From Xestospongia bergquistia (lineage: Eukaryota > Porifera > Demospongiae > Haplosclerida > Petrosiidae): 64,000 bases of DNA. The stretch is from the NCBI GenBank assembly GCA_963965975.1, contig OZ014415.1, positions 6,329,001 through 6,393,000 of the forward strand, given 5' to 3'. Position 1 is the stretch's first letter. The number at the start of each line of letters is the position of its first letter. The notes beneath the pieces were generated by a model. That model saw nothing but the letters and a program-made list of their open reading frames with translations, made no database searches and was not told the origin of the DNA. The position numbers and the translations under genes were made by a program. This document shows positions 33,401-45,165 of this stretch, piece after piece.

Positions 33401-34205
33401 ACAACAGTTAGAACAGCTTCGTTCTCAACAGGAACAACCTCATTGGGTTGTGGGTAGAGAGGAGGTAATTATGACACAAGAAGTCTTAGGTAATGGGGCA
33501 TATGGCAAAGTTAAAGTGGCTGTCTTTCGAGGTCTGAGAGTAGCTGCCAAGACTCTTCATGGTATCATCATTTCTGACTACACCAGGGATCTCTTCTCCA
33601 GGGAAATGGACATTGCTTCTAGAGTACGTCATCCTAATCTTGTCCAATTTATTGGAGCTACTATAGTGGGTACGCCTATCATTCTTACAGAAATCATGAC
33701 CACAAGTCTTCATAATAAACTTCAGAAGAAGGCTTTGACAAAATCCCAAATACTTGGTATCAGTTGTGATGTAGCTTCAGCTCTTAACTACCTCCATTTA
33801 TGGAAACCAGACCCTATTATCCATCGAGATATTAGTAGCCCTAATGTCCTATTAGAACCATCAGTAGGTGATAGCTTTAAAGCTAAAGTAGCTGATTATG
33901 GAGCAGCTAATCTTCAACAACAAGCCAAGACAGATATGCCAGGAAATCCAGCCTATGCTTCCCCAGAGTCTCGCTATCCAGATGATCACAGTCCAGCAAT
34001 GGATGTCTATAGCTACTCTATACTCTTGATGGAAATGATTCTTCATCGTCCACCTGCTAGGACAGATCCAAAGAGAAAAGAACAAGCTAGTCATGTATCA
34101 TGGCCTCCTATGTCCTCTCTCATTCAGAGATGTCTCAACCAAGATCATCATTGTCGTCCAACTATGACCCAGATCTTAGATCAACTCAAAGAACTAAATG
34201 TATAA
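30404..34205 (+). CDS. Kelch / coiled-coil / TKL-like kinase, gene 2 (class B)
   Basis: Exons are 30404-30461, 30782-31315, 31742-31902, 31982-32167, 32532-32682 and 32923-34205, in phase, for 790 aa. The first exon is of the second type (M-A-D-L-F-K-R-L, then A-P-E-T-P-S). The six kelch GG motifs are kept. In the third the class B form L-L-L-I-G-G replaces the class A form. Exon 6 lacks four residues after W-S-V, and the coiled coil has only one 32-residue unit, so this is the shortest intact gene. The kinase has G-N-G-A-Y-G-K-V, V-A-A-K-T-L, H-R-D-I-S-S-P-N, D-Y-G and S-P-E. Intron 2 carries a MITE. Substrate and pathway are unknown. It is probably soluble. Confidence 0.87.
30539..30590 (+). 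promoter_or_regulatory. Intron-1 hairpin with candidate poison micro-exon (gene 2)
   Basis: Candidate micro-exon at 30570-30583 between tttctctacag and gtgagac. After exon 1 it would read V-S-V then TAA. The flanking arms GTCTCACTAACTGGAC and GTCTAACTAGTGAGAC can pair. Confidence 0.4.
31341..31588. mobile_element. MITE in intron 2 of kelch-kinase gene 2
   Basis: The ends are CACTGTAAAAATT and its complement AATTTTTACAGTG, flanked by a TA on each side. Imperfect inverted homology continues inwards. Paralogues 4 and 6 have the same intron without it (catattatattatcag-like). Removing the element plus one TA from gene 2 restores that sequence, which shows insertion at a TA dinucleotide as for Tc1/mariner-type elements. 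It has no coding capacity. A related element is at 45488-45744. Confidence 0.88.
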
Positions 34206-34815
34206 TGAAATAGAACTGAACTAACTTTGTGTGATACATTTTAATTTGTAGTTATTAAGATTTGCACACTTTTGTTCTTTTTTTAGTTAAGAGTTACACT
34301 GTTAAAATATAAGTGTTTAGTTTGCAGTTAATTATTATCTGCTATAATTGTAATAATATGCTGCATACGTCTGTTTGGCCACTTTTGCCTCTGACCATTG
34401 GTTAGGTTCAGAATGTCAATTATTATCTCCACTCACTTAATATCAACAATCAAAATGTCAAAAGAAGAAGAATACTAAAACCTTATATATAATAACTTAA
34501 AGTCCAACAAAGTACAGCATTGATGTAGTTGCTCAGAGATATTTTCCTAACTTCCATTTTTTCCTTGCTAACACATTCCCTATAGTCATTGCTATCCAAG
34601 GTGCCAGCTATGATATAGATTGTTTACAGAGTTTTATAGGAGACTATAACAAGCCTAATTCATAAGAAATGTTACCTTCATTGTCATTAAATTTGTAAGT
34701 TTATCAGGAAAGCGCACACTCGATTGTTTGTTATGGCAGAACTGATGTAATTGACTATAATAGTAACTAGGTAATAAACAAGTCCAACATTCTATAACGT
34801 TTATTTCTCTTGTAG
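34206..34815. other. Spacer 3' of kelch-kinase gene 2
   Basis: Conserved kinase 3' flank to about 34560, then a jump to sequence that lies about 1.2 kb further on in the gene 1 spacer. The repeat block and the WDHD1-like exons are therefore deleted here. No gene. Confidence 0.55.
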
Positions 34816-34949
34816 AAAGCTTACTATATCACTACAAATCCATTGAAAATATACAAAAACTTGGAGAAAGGGCAAACGAAACTGTATATTCAACTAGACA
34901 AATTCTAAAGCTGTATTTTTTTGCTAAAATAACTGACGTTTTTAATTGA
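34816..34949 (+). other. Orphan exon-like block (copy 2)
   Basis: Nearly identical to 29002-29135, with the acceptor and the whole 44-codon frame kept (one Lys to Arg change). Its frame is preserved in two copies although no flanking exons are seen. Confidence 0.45.
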
Positions 34950-35509
34950 TGATAATAGAGCTGGGTTTTGGAGAATGATATAGTTCTAAAGTAACTATAC
35001 TTGTCTGCACAGGAAGTTACATGTCTGCAACAGTAAATGTTACTATAAAAAATTATGGCAGTCCTGTCTGCAACAGTAGATGTTTCTATAAGTCCAGTGC
35101 CTTGCAAGTGCAGCTTGTTCCAATTGTTATATCCCCATATTGACAATCATATTAACAAAATACTCTTAGGATTAGTTTTGTACCGGTTTTGGCTGGCAAA
35201 CAATTAAAACTACAAATAACAAAAATGCAAATTCAAAATAAAAAGGAAACTACAAACGAAAGATGGTGCACAACAACTAATTGTTATACACTAGGCCTAA
35301 TTGAGTTCACGTTGTGAACTTGTGATGCCAGTATTAGGCATTTAACTACCATGATAGTAACTGATCCAGCTTTGGAAGTGATTAAAAACTGATTGGGTGA
35401 TAAGAGGTCTTCCATTATATAGTGTGGTACTTCCAATGTGGTAAGCATATGCAAGTAACTGGACAGGTAGGGAAGTAAGTATAGGCACCACTACCACTTG
35501 TTCCACCAG
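34950..35509. other. Spacer between the orphan exon and the secreted-gene remnant
   Basis: Matches 61190-61958 with indels. It holds repeats of ctgggttttggagaatgat and gtctgcaacagtag-like sequence. No gene supported. Confidence 0.45.
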
Positions 35510-36855
35510 CTATATAGCTATATCACATGGGAATTTCATCATTCGTCCATTGTTGAAGAAACCAGATATTTGGCAGTGAGAGTGCCACATACACCTTCCT
35601 GGTTTGTCACCAGGATAACCATTTATATTAATAATGTACTTTGGGTAGCGCCATCCAAACACCATCCAGTTGCCATAATAAGCATATGTGATTATTATTG
35701 CAATATCATAGTGTTGATAACGGTAACGAATGGTAACGACACCATCCATAATAGGTGACAGCTCGGTGCCAGTTGTAGTAATATCCAGTGTTTGGGTTCC
35801 AAGGATAGGTGACTTTTACGTGTTAGGTGGAATAACTCCAATTTTTCGTTTCTTAATATTATGTGTTGCTTCAAGAACATCTTCCAAGAGATCAGTGTCT
35901 TCCTCACTAAGATCTAAGATTAGATCTAAGATTGCCAGGTATAGTATAAACTTCCTCCTCAGCATTGCCAGGAACTTCCTCTTCAGCATTGTCACCAGCA
36001 ACACTTGGAACGTCCTCCTCAGTGTTGCCAGGAATACTAGGAACCTGAGAATAAACGTGAGGATCATCACCTTTTTTCTTCTGTTTGCATAGCCATGTTG
36101 TCTCCTCTTCAGCATTGTCACCAGGAACACTTGGAACGTCCTCCTCAGCATTGCCAGGAATACTAGGAACACTTGGAACATCCTCCTCAGTGTTGCCAGG
36201 AATACTAGAAACCTGAGAATAAATGTGAGGATGAGAAGGGTCTTCAGAAACGTGAGGATGAGAAGGGTCATCACCTTTTTCTTCTGTTGCATAGCCATGT
36301 TGTCTTCCTCTTCAGCATTGTCACCAAGAACACTTGGAACGTCCTCCTCAACATTGTTAGGAATACTGGGAATGGGAACGTCTTCCTCAGCATTGCCAGG
36401 AATACTAGGAACTCTTGGAACATCCTCAGCATTGCCAGGAATACTAGGAACCTGAGAATAAACATGAGGTTGAGAAGGGTCTTCAGAAACGTGAGGACGT
36501 CCTCCTCAGCATTGCCAGGAATACTAGGAACCTGAGAATAGACATGAGGTTGAGAAGGGTCTTCAGAAACATGATGATGAGAATGATCATCACCCTTTCT
36601 TCTGTTTGCATAGCCATGTTGTCCATCACTTCCTTTAAAGTACCCATTGTTTCCCATCCATCGCTAGTAACTGATACCCAACATTGAGCTTGGAAATCCA
36701 CAGCTGTGCCTTCGTTTGGGTTATTTTTATTGAATTTTACAACCTTATGAGTGATATCTTATGTTAGAAAAGGTAACCTTTCATCCTTTAGGTGCATCAT
36801 CTGCAGCTAGAGCTAGCATACAAAAGCATGCAATGAAAATGATAGCACTTTGCAT
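35510..36855 (-). pseudogene. Decayed secreted-protein gene with acidic repeats (copy 1)
   Basis: The frame starts at 36855 with a signal peptide (M-Q-S-A-I-I-F-I-A-C-F and L-A-L-A-A). An in-frame TGA replaces the Gln of K-G-Q-K-V-T-F, and a second break follows. The conserved C-W-V-S-V-T-S-D-G-W-E-T block comes next, then frame changes. The middle is a repeat region coding for V-P-S-I-P-G-N-A-E-E-D in one frame. After R-K-I-G-V-I-P-P-N-T and a TAA, the last part is open again to 35510. It is rich in tyrosine (Y-R-Y-Q-H-Y-D, then W-M-V-F-G-W-R-Y-P-K-Y) and has three cysteines near the end. I do not recognise the family. The paralogue at 61959-62619 keeps the signal-peptide part open. Confidence 0.6.
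35940..36560 (-). repeat. Minisatellite coding for acidic P-G-N-A-E-E units
   Basis: About ten imperfect units of 27-36 bases (plus strand cctcctcagcattgccagga) with larger order repeats containing ttcagaaacgtgagg and cttctgtttgcatagccatg. Indels not divisible by three break the frame several times. Confidence 0.8.
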
Positions 36856-37130
36856 TGTAAATACACAACAAATGACTAAATCTGTTTTGCTGGATTGTCT
36901 GAAGTAAAGTTGCAAATGACTCACTTTTATAGCATAAAGAAGTCATAGTAATGCATGTAAGTAAGTCATTGCATTCAGGGCTGTGGCTAATTAGAGCCTT
37001 AAGTTATTTGAAAATCCTCTAAATGTGGTCATTAACCAATTAAAAATTGACAATACTTTTAAAAATGAATTGACAAATTTTTGCTCAAAAACATTGAAAG
37101 AAACTACCACTAAATTAAACTATACTAACA
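36856..37130. other. Upstream flank of the secreted-gene remnant
   Basis: AT-rich sequence matching 62620-62890, including gcataaagaagtcatagtaatgcatg-like DNA. It is probably the former promoter of the minus-strand gene. Confidence 0.45.
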
Positions 37131-37400
37131 GCTATTTGGTTATTTTACCATTAATTGGTAACTAAGCCTCAAGCCAGACTCTTGAAGTAGTATAAAAACT
37201 ACATGGATACAATTGATAATATATTATCTAATGATTTTGTATTGACAGTTAGTATTGCAATAGCTGCTGGTATTGTCAGTGCTACAATACCAGTAGTTGG
37301 ATGTCTAGTGTACCTTTATAGATGAATATTCTAGCAACTTTTTGACTAATTTATTTATAAGGTAATATTTAGTAGTTTATATTATATGCCCTTGAAGAGA
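37131..37400 (+). pseudogene. MITOK-like gene remnant (5' flank joined to last codons)
   Basis: The first part copies the upstream flank of the MITOK-like gene (18937-19019: ttattttaccattaattggt). It is joined directly to the last 36 codons or so, which encode the C-terminal membrane segment (V-L-T-V-S-I-A-I-A-A-G), and the 3' flank. About 1 kb of coding sequence is lost. It still ends in cccttgaaga, the same breakpoint word as at 20201-20210. Confidence 0.85.
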
Positions 37401-38315
37401 AAGAAAGTTATATTATGGGCAAATTGAGGGATTGAATTATTTATATATCTTCCAAATTTTCATTTTAAAGAAGATGAAACTTGCCAAGTATATTTTTTAC
37501 AGTACAGTAGTGATTTACATGTACAACTAATATAAACACATCAATGTAGTCAACTTCCATTATGGAGATAACATCCACTTATCTTTGGATACATCAACAA
37601 AATGAATGATCTAGTAAGACAACTTACAGCATCAAATTCTACAACAAGCATTTGCTTATTTAATGTTTTAATATTAAGATATATATTGGATGTTTTTAAG
37701 GTTAACACTTTAATATGAGTTTTCCCCAGCCCAATTGAATAACACAATAACACAGTTGTTTTACTAATCCAGTGCTATTATATTTCTAGTTATATTATTT
37801 CTTTATTACTGAAATCTTACATCCACAATTTTGTATTATTATAATAACTTATAAATACTACTCATAAATATTGCCTCTTTCTTTTTTATCTATCATATCT
37901 GTCACCTGTTATTTATGAGGGAGTGTATACATACAATACTACTATAACTCTTTGGTATGTCTTTAAGTATAAGTTATGATTGTTAATACAATAAGACAAT
38001 TAGCTACAACAGTAGAATTTTTCATTAATTGGATTAACTACATTTACACCTAAACATTATGATTGATGATCCTATTAGACAGTTTATATGATTTTTATGT
38101 ACAACTAATACACATCAATGTAGTCATCTTCTATAATAGTTTTGTTATTGAGATGACATTCATTTATCTTTATTACAAGTATAGATTAAAAAGATGAATG
38201 ATCTTGTGAGACAATTAACAACACCTAATCAACTTATACAACAAACGTTTGTAGCATACTTCACATAATGTGCAAGTATTATTCAATAAGCCCCACCCAT
38301 AACTATGAACTAAAA
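37401..38315. other. Class A upstream region of kelch-kinase gene 3
   Basis: Contains two staggered copies of the block upstream of class A genes. Each copy has an ATG frame: 37602 (M-N-D-L-V-R-Q-L-T) and 38194-38268 (25 codons, M-N-D-L-V-R-Q-L-T-T-P-N). It ends with the class A word gccccacccataactatgaa before the ATG. Confidence 0.5.
38194..38268 (+). other. Short conserved open frame upstream of kelch-kinase genes
   Basis: A 24-residue frame M-N-D-L-V-R-Q-L-T-T-P-N then Q-L-I-Q-Q-T-F-V-A-Y-F-T and TAA. Shortened or mutated versions lie at 21480, 27156, 37602, 43519 and, without ATG, about 51793. It may be an upstream open reading frame, an unrecognised first exon or a fossil exon. No translation evidence. 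Confidence 0.3.
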
Positions 38316-41300
38316 ATGTCTGGTTTATTTAGAAGACTAAGAGCTACAGCTAAAACTACTAAAGTCCCATCAGGTAATGTTACTAGATAATCATGTACTA
38401 CTTTAACTAGTATAGTAGTACAATATCTACACTTGTAGGTATTATGTAGTCTCACTAACTAGACCATCTTTCTCTACAGTGAGTGTCTAACTAGTGAGAC
38501 TAGTATAATGTATGGACTACATGTATCATAACATATAGTAGAAGATGAGGTTAGGTTTATGAAGTATATGTCAAGTATATAATTAGTATAGTCTTTGTAC
38601 AAGTCTTGTAGTAGATGTGATGACATATTGTAGGTATATTACCTTATACTGTAACCTGATCTGAAGATATGGTACATATCATTCTCTACAGGACAATACA
38701 AACTTGGTGAAAGAGACTTTCATCACACTCAAGTGATTGGTGATGCTCTGTACTTGTGGGGTGGGGAGTCAGATGATTTGCCTGATGTACATAATAGTGA
38801 GGAGAAAAAGAAAGTAACTTCACATGTCCAAGTATTTGATATGACTACTGGTAAATGGAATAATCAGTCTACCAGAGGTAGTCCTCCACTAGGAGTGACT
38901 GGTTATTTCTGTACAACAGTTGAGGACAAAATCTATTATTTTGGTGGATACTGTGGACATGATGAATGCTTCCATAACAGTCTTCATGAGTTAAATATTT
39001 CTACCCTCACCTGGACCCAACTACAATCTACTACTGACAGCATAGCAGTGATGAAGAGAGGTTTTGGTGGCATGATGTCAAATAAACTAGGAGGAATAAC
39101 AGGACAATATAGTCTTTTGATTGTTGGAGGTTATGGAGTCACAACCTCTACATACCACCCACGAGCTCAATACTATCAGTTACCTAGTGCTAGAGTACGC
39201 ACTAATGAACATAATCTATATGACCTGACAACAGGTAAGAATTTTAATATGTCGTGTTATACTATCAGATATCACTCAGTACATGAGTACAATCTACACT
39301 ACAGTATGATATAATTAATAGTCAGCATCAACAACTATAAGGGTACATGGAAATATTTCCTACCATAAAAAATTAGTATGTGTCATGTGGCTTATAATTT
39401 ATGAGATCTCTCATTTTCATGCATTACATCATGTTTATGAATAAATCTTGGTTAAGGTTACCCCTAGCCCTATATTGACTAGATGTGTTTTGTTTTAGGT
39501 CAATGGATTATACCTGAGATCGTTGGACGATGTATGCCACCTAATTCTGGCTTTGTTATGGAGAGTATTAATAATAGAAGAGCATTTATCTTTGGTGGTG
39601 TAGTTAGAGAGAAACCATTTGATTATCTTTATTGCTTGGATATCATCAACCATACAGTGGTAAGTTATATTATCATTCATACGTTGACTGATAATATGTT
39701 ATATAATGAGTGTTAGTTGAGTTCATTTGTCTATCTAGCACTGGCAGACTATAGCTAAACCTGGCCTAGTAGTACAATGGCCTGAGAAAAGGTGGGGACA
39801 TGCTGCCAGTATAATCACTGGATCGATCTCTTCTAAGCTTGTGATGACAGGTGGAATGGATAATGATTACAAAACATTAAAGGACTGCTGGATACTGGAC
39901 ATTAATGAGAAGTCATGGACAAAGGTAAATCACGTACTGTCATTCTATTCAGTTTATGATAGCATAGAGTTTAAGGTATTAAGAGTAATAGTTTTAGATT
40001 TATGAAACAAATTAATTTAACAAAATATTGAATAAGCCATCTTGTTCTAATTGGTTTTTAGTGTTTGTAGAGTGATAAGCTTATGATTTTATCTGGGCTA
40101 GGTACATATAATTTACAATAATGTTCTCTTATATACTTAAATTACAAGTAGAAATAATTAAGTAGTGTAGGTAGTACTTTTATTAACATAATATTTGTTA
40201 AATTGATATGATCAAGTCATTAGTTATGTTTTTAACAAGTACTATGTTACTTGAGAATATATAACAATAGTATAGAAGTGGTTTCAATTCTTACCATTAT
40301 ATTTCCTCATGTAATTACTATAGTTTATGAAACAATGCTTGTTCATGTAATATTTCTACACACTACAGATTAATTTACCTGATTCTATCTCTGAGAGATG
40401 TAACCACTCTTTATCAACATTTTTTATGGGACAACACAGTGTATGGTTGATAGCTGTAGGAGGAGGAGTAAATCCTGGCACACCTGTCACAGACCCTAAT
40501 GTAACAATATTGGCAGAAATAGGTAAATAACACACAATAATAAATGTCATGTTGGTCTTTATGTATAAGTATTTGATACCATTTTTAATTAGACAATTTA
40601 AGACCAATTTCCATTGATGTTAATGAGGTATTCAATATATATCTCTACCAATAAATAAGATGTCTATATACATGAGGTATCTCATTGATACCTCATTTTC
40701 TCATTAACATCAAAAAAAGATAATTTAATCAATTAGAGTTCTGCTGAGATATCACTCTCTTGGGTTGTACATGGATATAACTGGGGTGGCTTAGGTTGTC
40801 TCAGGCTTGTCTCCAGACTGCAATGCCCAATGGTGGTGTGGCAAGAAGACTAGGCTTGTTTTGCCTTGTGGCTCTAAAATAGTTACTGAAGGTTTTTATA
40901 TAAACTAGAGCACTCAGATTTTTCCCTCATGCTCCGTTTCTTGTAGGAACCTCCAACCCATTGTCATCCTATTGATATAAAAATATCGACTAGCATAGCC
41001 TATACAATATAATGTAAATCTTGCTTACATTAACATATAATCAACCTTGTTAATCAAATTAGTTTATTTTCACGATGATTTGATTTGTTTTTATCTGTTG
41101 TTACTATGAAAGACTTTATAGTTGACATATTACATGCAACACACTGACCACAATGTTTTACTATATAGTTATATCACAGGTGACCTTGTTATGTACTACA
41201 TAGTTTAATGATATTGCTATCATACTACTAGTACTACGTTGTATACTGACATTAGTATTATTGTGTTCTCTCATATAGTCCTCAATGGTAGTCAGTGGTC

Positions 41301-42750
41301 AGTAGGGCTTGTACTAGACTCTAATGATCTGACCTCAACTGATAAGTACCAACAAAGAGCACTAAAACAACTCATAGAAGGAAGGAGAGAATGTCACATA
41401 GAACAAGACGAGAAACAAAATATAAAACAAGAAGACAAGGAGCTCCAATATATCATTGAGTCTCTTCAAGATGAGTTAAAGGAGACTAGAGACCATTATC
41501 ACCAACAGCTACAGCAAAGACAGCAAGCTCAACATCAGTTACAAGAATCTCAAGATGAGATACAACAGACAAAAGATCAATATCAACGACAACTACAACA
41601 GAAACAACAATGGGTACAAGAGTTAGAACATCAGTTACAAGAATCTCAAGATGAGATACAACAGACAAAAGATCAATATCAACGACAACTACAACAGAAA
41701 CAACAATGGGTACAAGAGTTAGAACATCAGTTACAAGAATCTCAAGATGAGATACAACAGACAAAAGATCAATCTCAACAACAACTACAACAGAAACAGC
41801 AATGGGTACAAGAGTTAGAACATCAATTACAAGAATCTCAAGATGAGATACAAAAAACAAGACAATCTAGAGATCAATATCAACAAAGTAATCTTAGTCT
41901 TCTACAGAAACTCCAACAAACAGAACAAGCTCAGCAAGATATTGAGCAACAGTTAGAAAAGCTTCGTTCTCTACAGGCTCAACCTCATTGGGTTGTGGAT
42001 AGAGATGAGGTGATCATGACACAGGAGGTCTTAGGTAAAGGATCATATGGTAAAGTTAAAGTGGCTGTCTTTCGAGGTCTGAGAGTAGCTGCCAAGTCTC
42101 TTCATGGTATCATCATCTCAGAGTACACCAGGGATCTCTTTTCCAGAGAAATGGACATTGCTTCTAGAGTACGTCATCCTAATCTTGTCCAATTTATTGG
42201 GGCTACTACAGTGGGTATACCTATAATCCTCATGGAGATGATGGCCACAAGTCTTTATAATGAGCTTCAGAAGAAGCCCTTGACACAATCCCAAATACTT
42301 GGTATCAGTTGTGATGTAGCTTCAGCTCTTAACTACCTCCATTTATGGAAACCAGACCCTATTATCCATCGAGATATTAGTAGCCCTAATGTCCTATTAG
42401 AACCATCAGTAGGTGATAGCTTTAAAGCTAAAGTAACTGATTATGGAGCAGCTAACCTTCAACAACAAGCCAAGACAGATATGCCAGGAAACCCAGCCTA
42501 TGCTTCCCCAGAGTCTCGTTACCCAGATGATCACAGTCCAGCAATGGATGTGTACAGCTACTCTGTCCTCCTGATGGAGATGATTCTTTGTTGTCCACCT
42601 GCTATGACAGTTCCAAAGAGAGAAGAACAAGCTAGTCTTATATCATGGCCTCCTATGTCCTCTCTCATTCAGAGATGTCTCAACCGAGATCATCATTGTC
42701 GTCCAACTATGATCCAGATCTTGGATCAACTCAAAGAACTAAATGTATAA
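38316..42750 (+). CDS. Kelch / coiled-coil / TKL-like kinase, gene 3 (class A)
   Basis: Exons are 38316-38373, 38692-39234, 39499-39659, 39739-39924, 40369-40522 and 41279-42750, for 857 aa, the longest member. It is close to gene 1 throughout: M-S-G-L-F-R-R-L start, the same kelch blades including G-G-Y-G-V-T-T-S, and the same intron 5 with its inverted-repeat element. The coiled coil has three full 32-residue units plus part of a fourth. The glycine loop is G-K-G-S-Y-G-K-V, and the catalytic residues are as in gene 1 (H-R-D, D-Y-G, S-P-E). The last kinase helices differ slightly (I-L-C-C-P-P). Genes 1 and 3 are the class A partners of genes 2 and 4. Probably cytosolic. Substrate unknown. 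Confidence 0.88.
38449..38500 (+). promoter_or_regulatory. Intron-1 hairpin with candidate poison micro-exon (gene 3)
   Basis: Micro-exon candidate 38480-38493 (V-S-V, stop) between tttctctacag and gtgagac. Arms GTCTCACTAACTAGAC (38449-38464) and GTCTAACTAGTGAGAC (38485-38500) pair with two central mismatches and cover the donor. Confidence 0.4.
40614..40713. repeat. Inverted-repeat element in kelch-kinase intron 5 (gene 3)
   Basis: Counterpart of 24078-24177, with ttgatgttaatgag at the left and its complement at the right. It is followed by the ggtgtggcaagaagactagg repeat to about 40990. Confidence 0.6.
41548..41860 (+). repeat. 96-bp coiled-coil coding repeat, three units plus part (gene 3)
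   Basis: Units start at 41548, 41644, 41740 and 41836 with exact 96-base spacing. The units are almost identical to each other, more so than to those of other genes, which suggests recent local expansion. Confidence 0.9.
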
Positions 42751-44385
42751 TGAAATAGAACTGAACTAACTTTGTGTGATATATTTTGTAGTTATTAAGA
42801 TTTGCATACTTTTGTTCTTTTTTTAGTTAAGAGTTACACTGTTAAAATATAAGTGTTTAGTTTGCAGTTAATTACATTGATTATTATCTGCTATAATTGT
42901 AATAATATATACTGTAATAATATGCTGCATATGTCTGTTTGGCCACTTTTGCCTCTGACCATTGGTTAGGTTCAGAATGTCAATTATTATCTCCACTCAC
43001 TTAATATCAACAATCAAAATGTCAAAAGAAGAAAAATACTAAAACCATTATATATAATAACTTAAAGTCCAACAAAGTACAGCATTGATGTAGTTGCTCA
43101 GAGATATTACCTAACTTCCATTTTTTTCTTAAGTCTCTGTGATCTTATGTCTATTCTACTAATTCTACAGAGAAGGTACTTTGGTTTACCAATCAAAGCC
43201 AATCTCGGAGTGTAGTTTAGAACAATCGTCAGTGACTTTGCAAGTCAATTATTATTTAATTTTGATGAATCCAAACACCTCATAACTGAAGCTTTATAAT
43301 ATACACACACTCTCTCTTATCTGACATATCTGTCACCTGTCATTTATGAGAGAGCCTATACACACAGTACTACTATAACATCTTATCACTGTACATCAGT
43401 TATGATAGGTAATCCAATTAGACAGTAGTGATTACATGTACAACTAATATAAACACATCAATGTAGTCACCTTCCATTATTGAGATGACATCCACTTATC
43501 TTTGTATACATCAACAAGATGGATGATCTAGTGAGACAACTGGCAACACCTAATTAGCCTCTACAACAAATATTTGCAGTATACCTTATTTAAATGTGTT
43601 AATATTAAGACATATATTGTAACTAGACATGTTTACTATGAAAACCTGATATTATCATTAACATCAAAGAAAATTGATCAGAATCTGTTGCGTCATCACT
43701 CTCAATTGGACTTGTAGTATAACAGGGCTTATATTTGTCTCAGGCTTATTCCCAGACTATCATGTTATATGGGGGTGTGACAACAAGACTAAACTTGTGT
43801 TTGGCTTATGCCCCTAAATTGGTTAGACAATGTGTTGAAGATTTTAGAGCATGTTACCATGCCCATGGGGGTGTGGCAACAAGACTAGGCTTGTATTTGC
43901 CTAGACAATAAGTTGAAAGTTTCTACAGGAACTAGACCAGTCAGACTTTCTCCTCATGCTCTATTCCTGTAAGAACCTCCAACTAATTTTCAACCAATTA
44001 ATATATTAAAACTTAATAGAAATCTTTAATTAAACTCTAAAACCAATTCTATGCTTGTATTAACATATAATCAATATACAACTAAAGCTTGCTAACACAT
44101 TCCCTATAGTCATTGCCATCCAAGGTGCCAGCTATGATATAGATTATTTACAGAATTTCATAGGAAACTATAACAAGCCTAATTCATAAGAAATGTTACC
44201 TCCCTCTCATTTCTATCTGTACACCTGTCAATACAGTAGTACTATAACTCTATGGTATCACTATATATTAGTTATGACTAGTAATCTAATAAGACAGTAA
44301 TTTTAACAAGTATATCATTATATCATTATTACTAAAGTACAGTAGTAACTTATTGACCAATACACATCAATAGAGTATCACCCTC
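42751..44385. other. Spacer 3' of kelch-kinase gene 3
   Basis: Colinear duplicate of 26405-28017, with the kinase 3' flank, the M-D-D-L frame at 43519 and two versions of the ggtgtggcaacaagacta repeat. No full gene. Confidence 0.6.
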
Positions 44386-44394
44386 ACCTACTGA

Positions 44395-45165
44395 AATCTT
44401 GAAACCATTGATGAAAATGTTTGCAGTATGTGTGAAGTTATCTACTTATTTATTTAGTATCTAACATATGTGGGTGTATATACATGTACTATGATTGTTA
44501 TGGTTTGACATGCTTTTTTACATGTTTCGACAGCTGGCTTGTCATTCTAATTACAAATTCAGAGCCTTTGAAGTAGCAAATATGATGACATTGGATCAAG
44601 GAGTAAGTTCCATATAATCTTTACATATAATTCTGTTTAGTCTAATACATACAATGTCTATCACTATTGCATATAATATAGTACTTTATTGTCTGAGTAC
44701 TGAATAAAATAAGAAATTTTAAAAATTTTAATGATTATTATAGCTATAAAAATTTAATGACAATGCACAAAAATTAGGTTTGTATTAAAATTAAAATGTG
44801 TAATTTATGTGAGCAACAGCACACTTAGACATAATACTGCTTTTCAATTTTACGTTCTCTATATTTCTAGCCTTATAAATTACCACTCTTATGATCTATT
44901 TCTATCTAGCTTGAATTAACATTACAATATGCCAGCAAATCAGGACATTTCTGCCTACCTTGACAAACCAGTGATCTAAAAGAAAAAAGGGCTACATAAA
45001 TGGAAGAGGACAATGACAGTGACTATTACCATGACAACCATGACCCTACTCCATCAACCTTCTCATATCATCATCATCCAAGTAGCCATATGTGTACCAA
45101 AGTAGATCACAGAGAGTTGATCTCAAGGAGAGTAAATGTGTCTAGAGCATGTAAGCTATAAAGAC
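44395..45165 (+). pseudogene. WDHD1/And-1-like exon fragment (copy 2)
   Basis: Duplicate of 28030-28815. The blocks end at 44425 (M-K-M-F-A; donor now gtatgt), run 44534-44602, and start at 44910. The third block has a TGA after L-P and a further TAA in place of Glu before the acidic stretch. It ends with a deletion in the basic R-A-C part. It is more decayed than copy 1. Confidence 0.58.
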
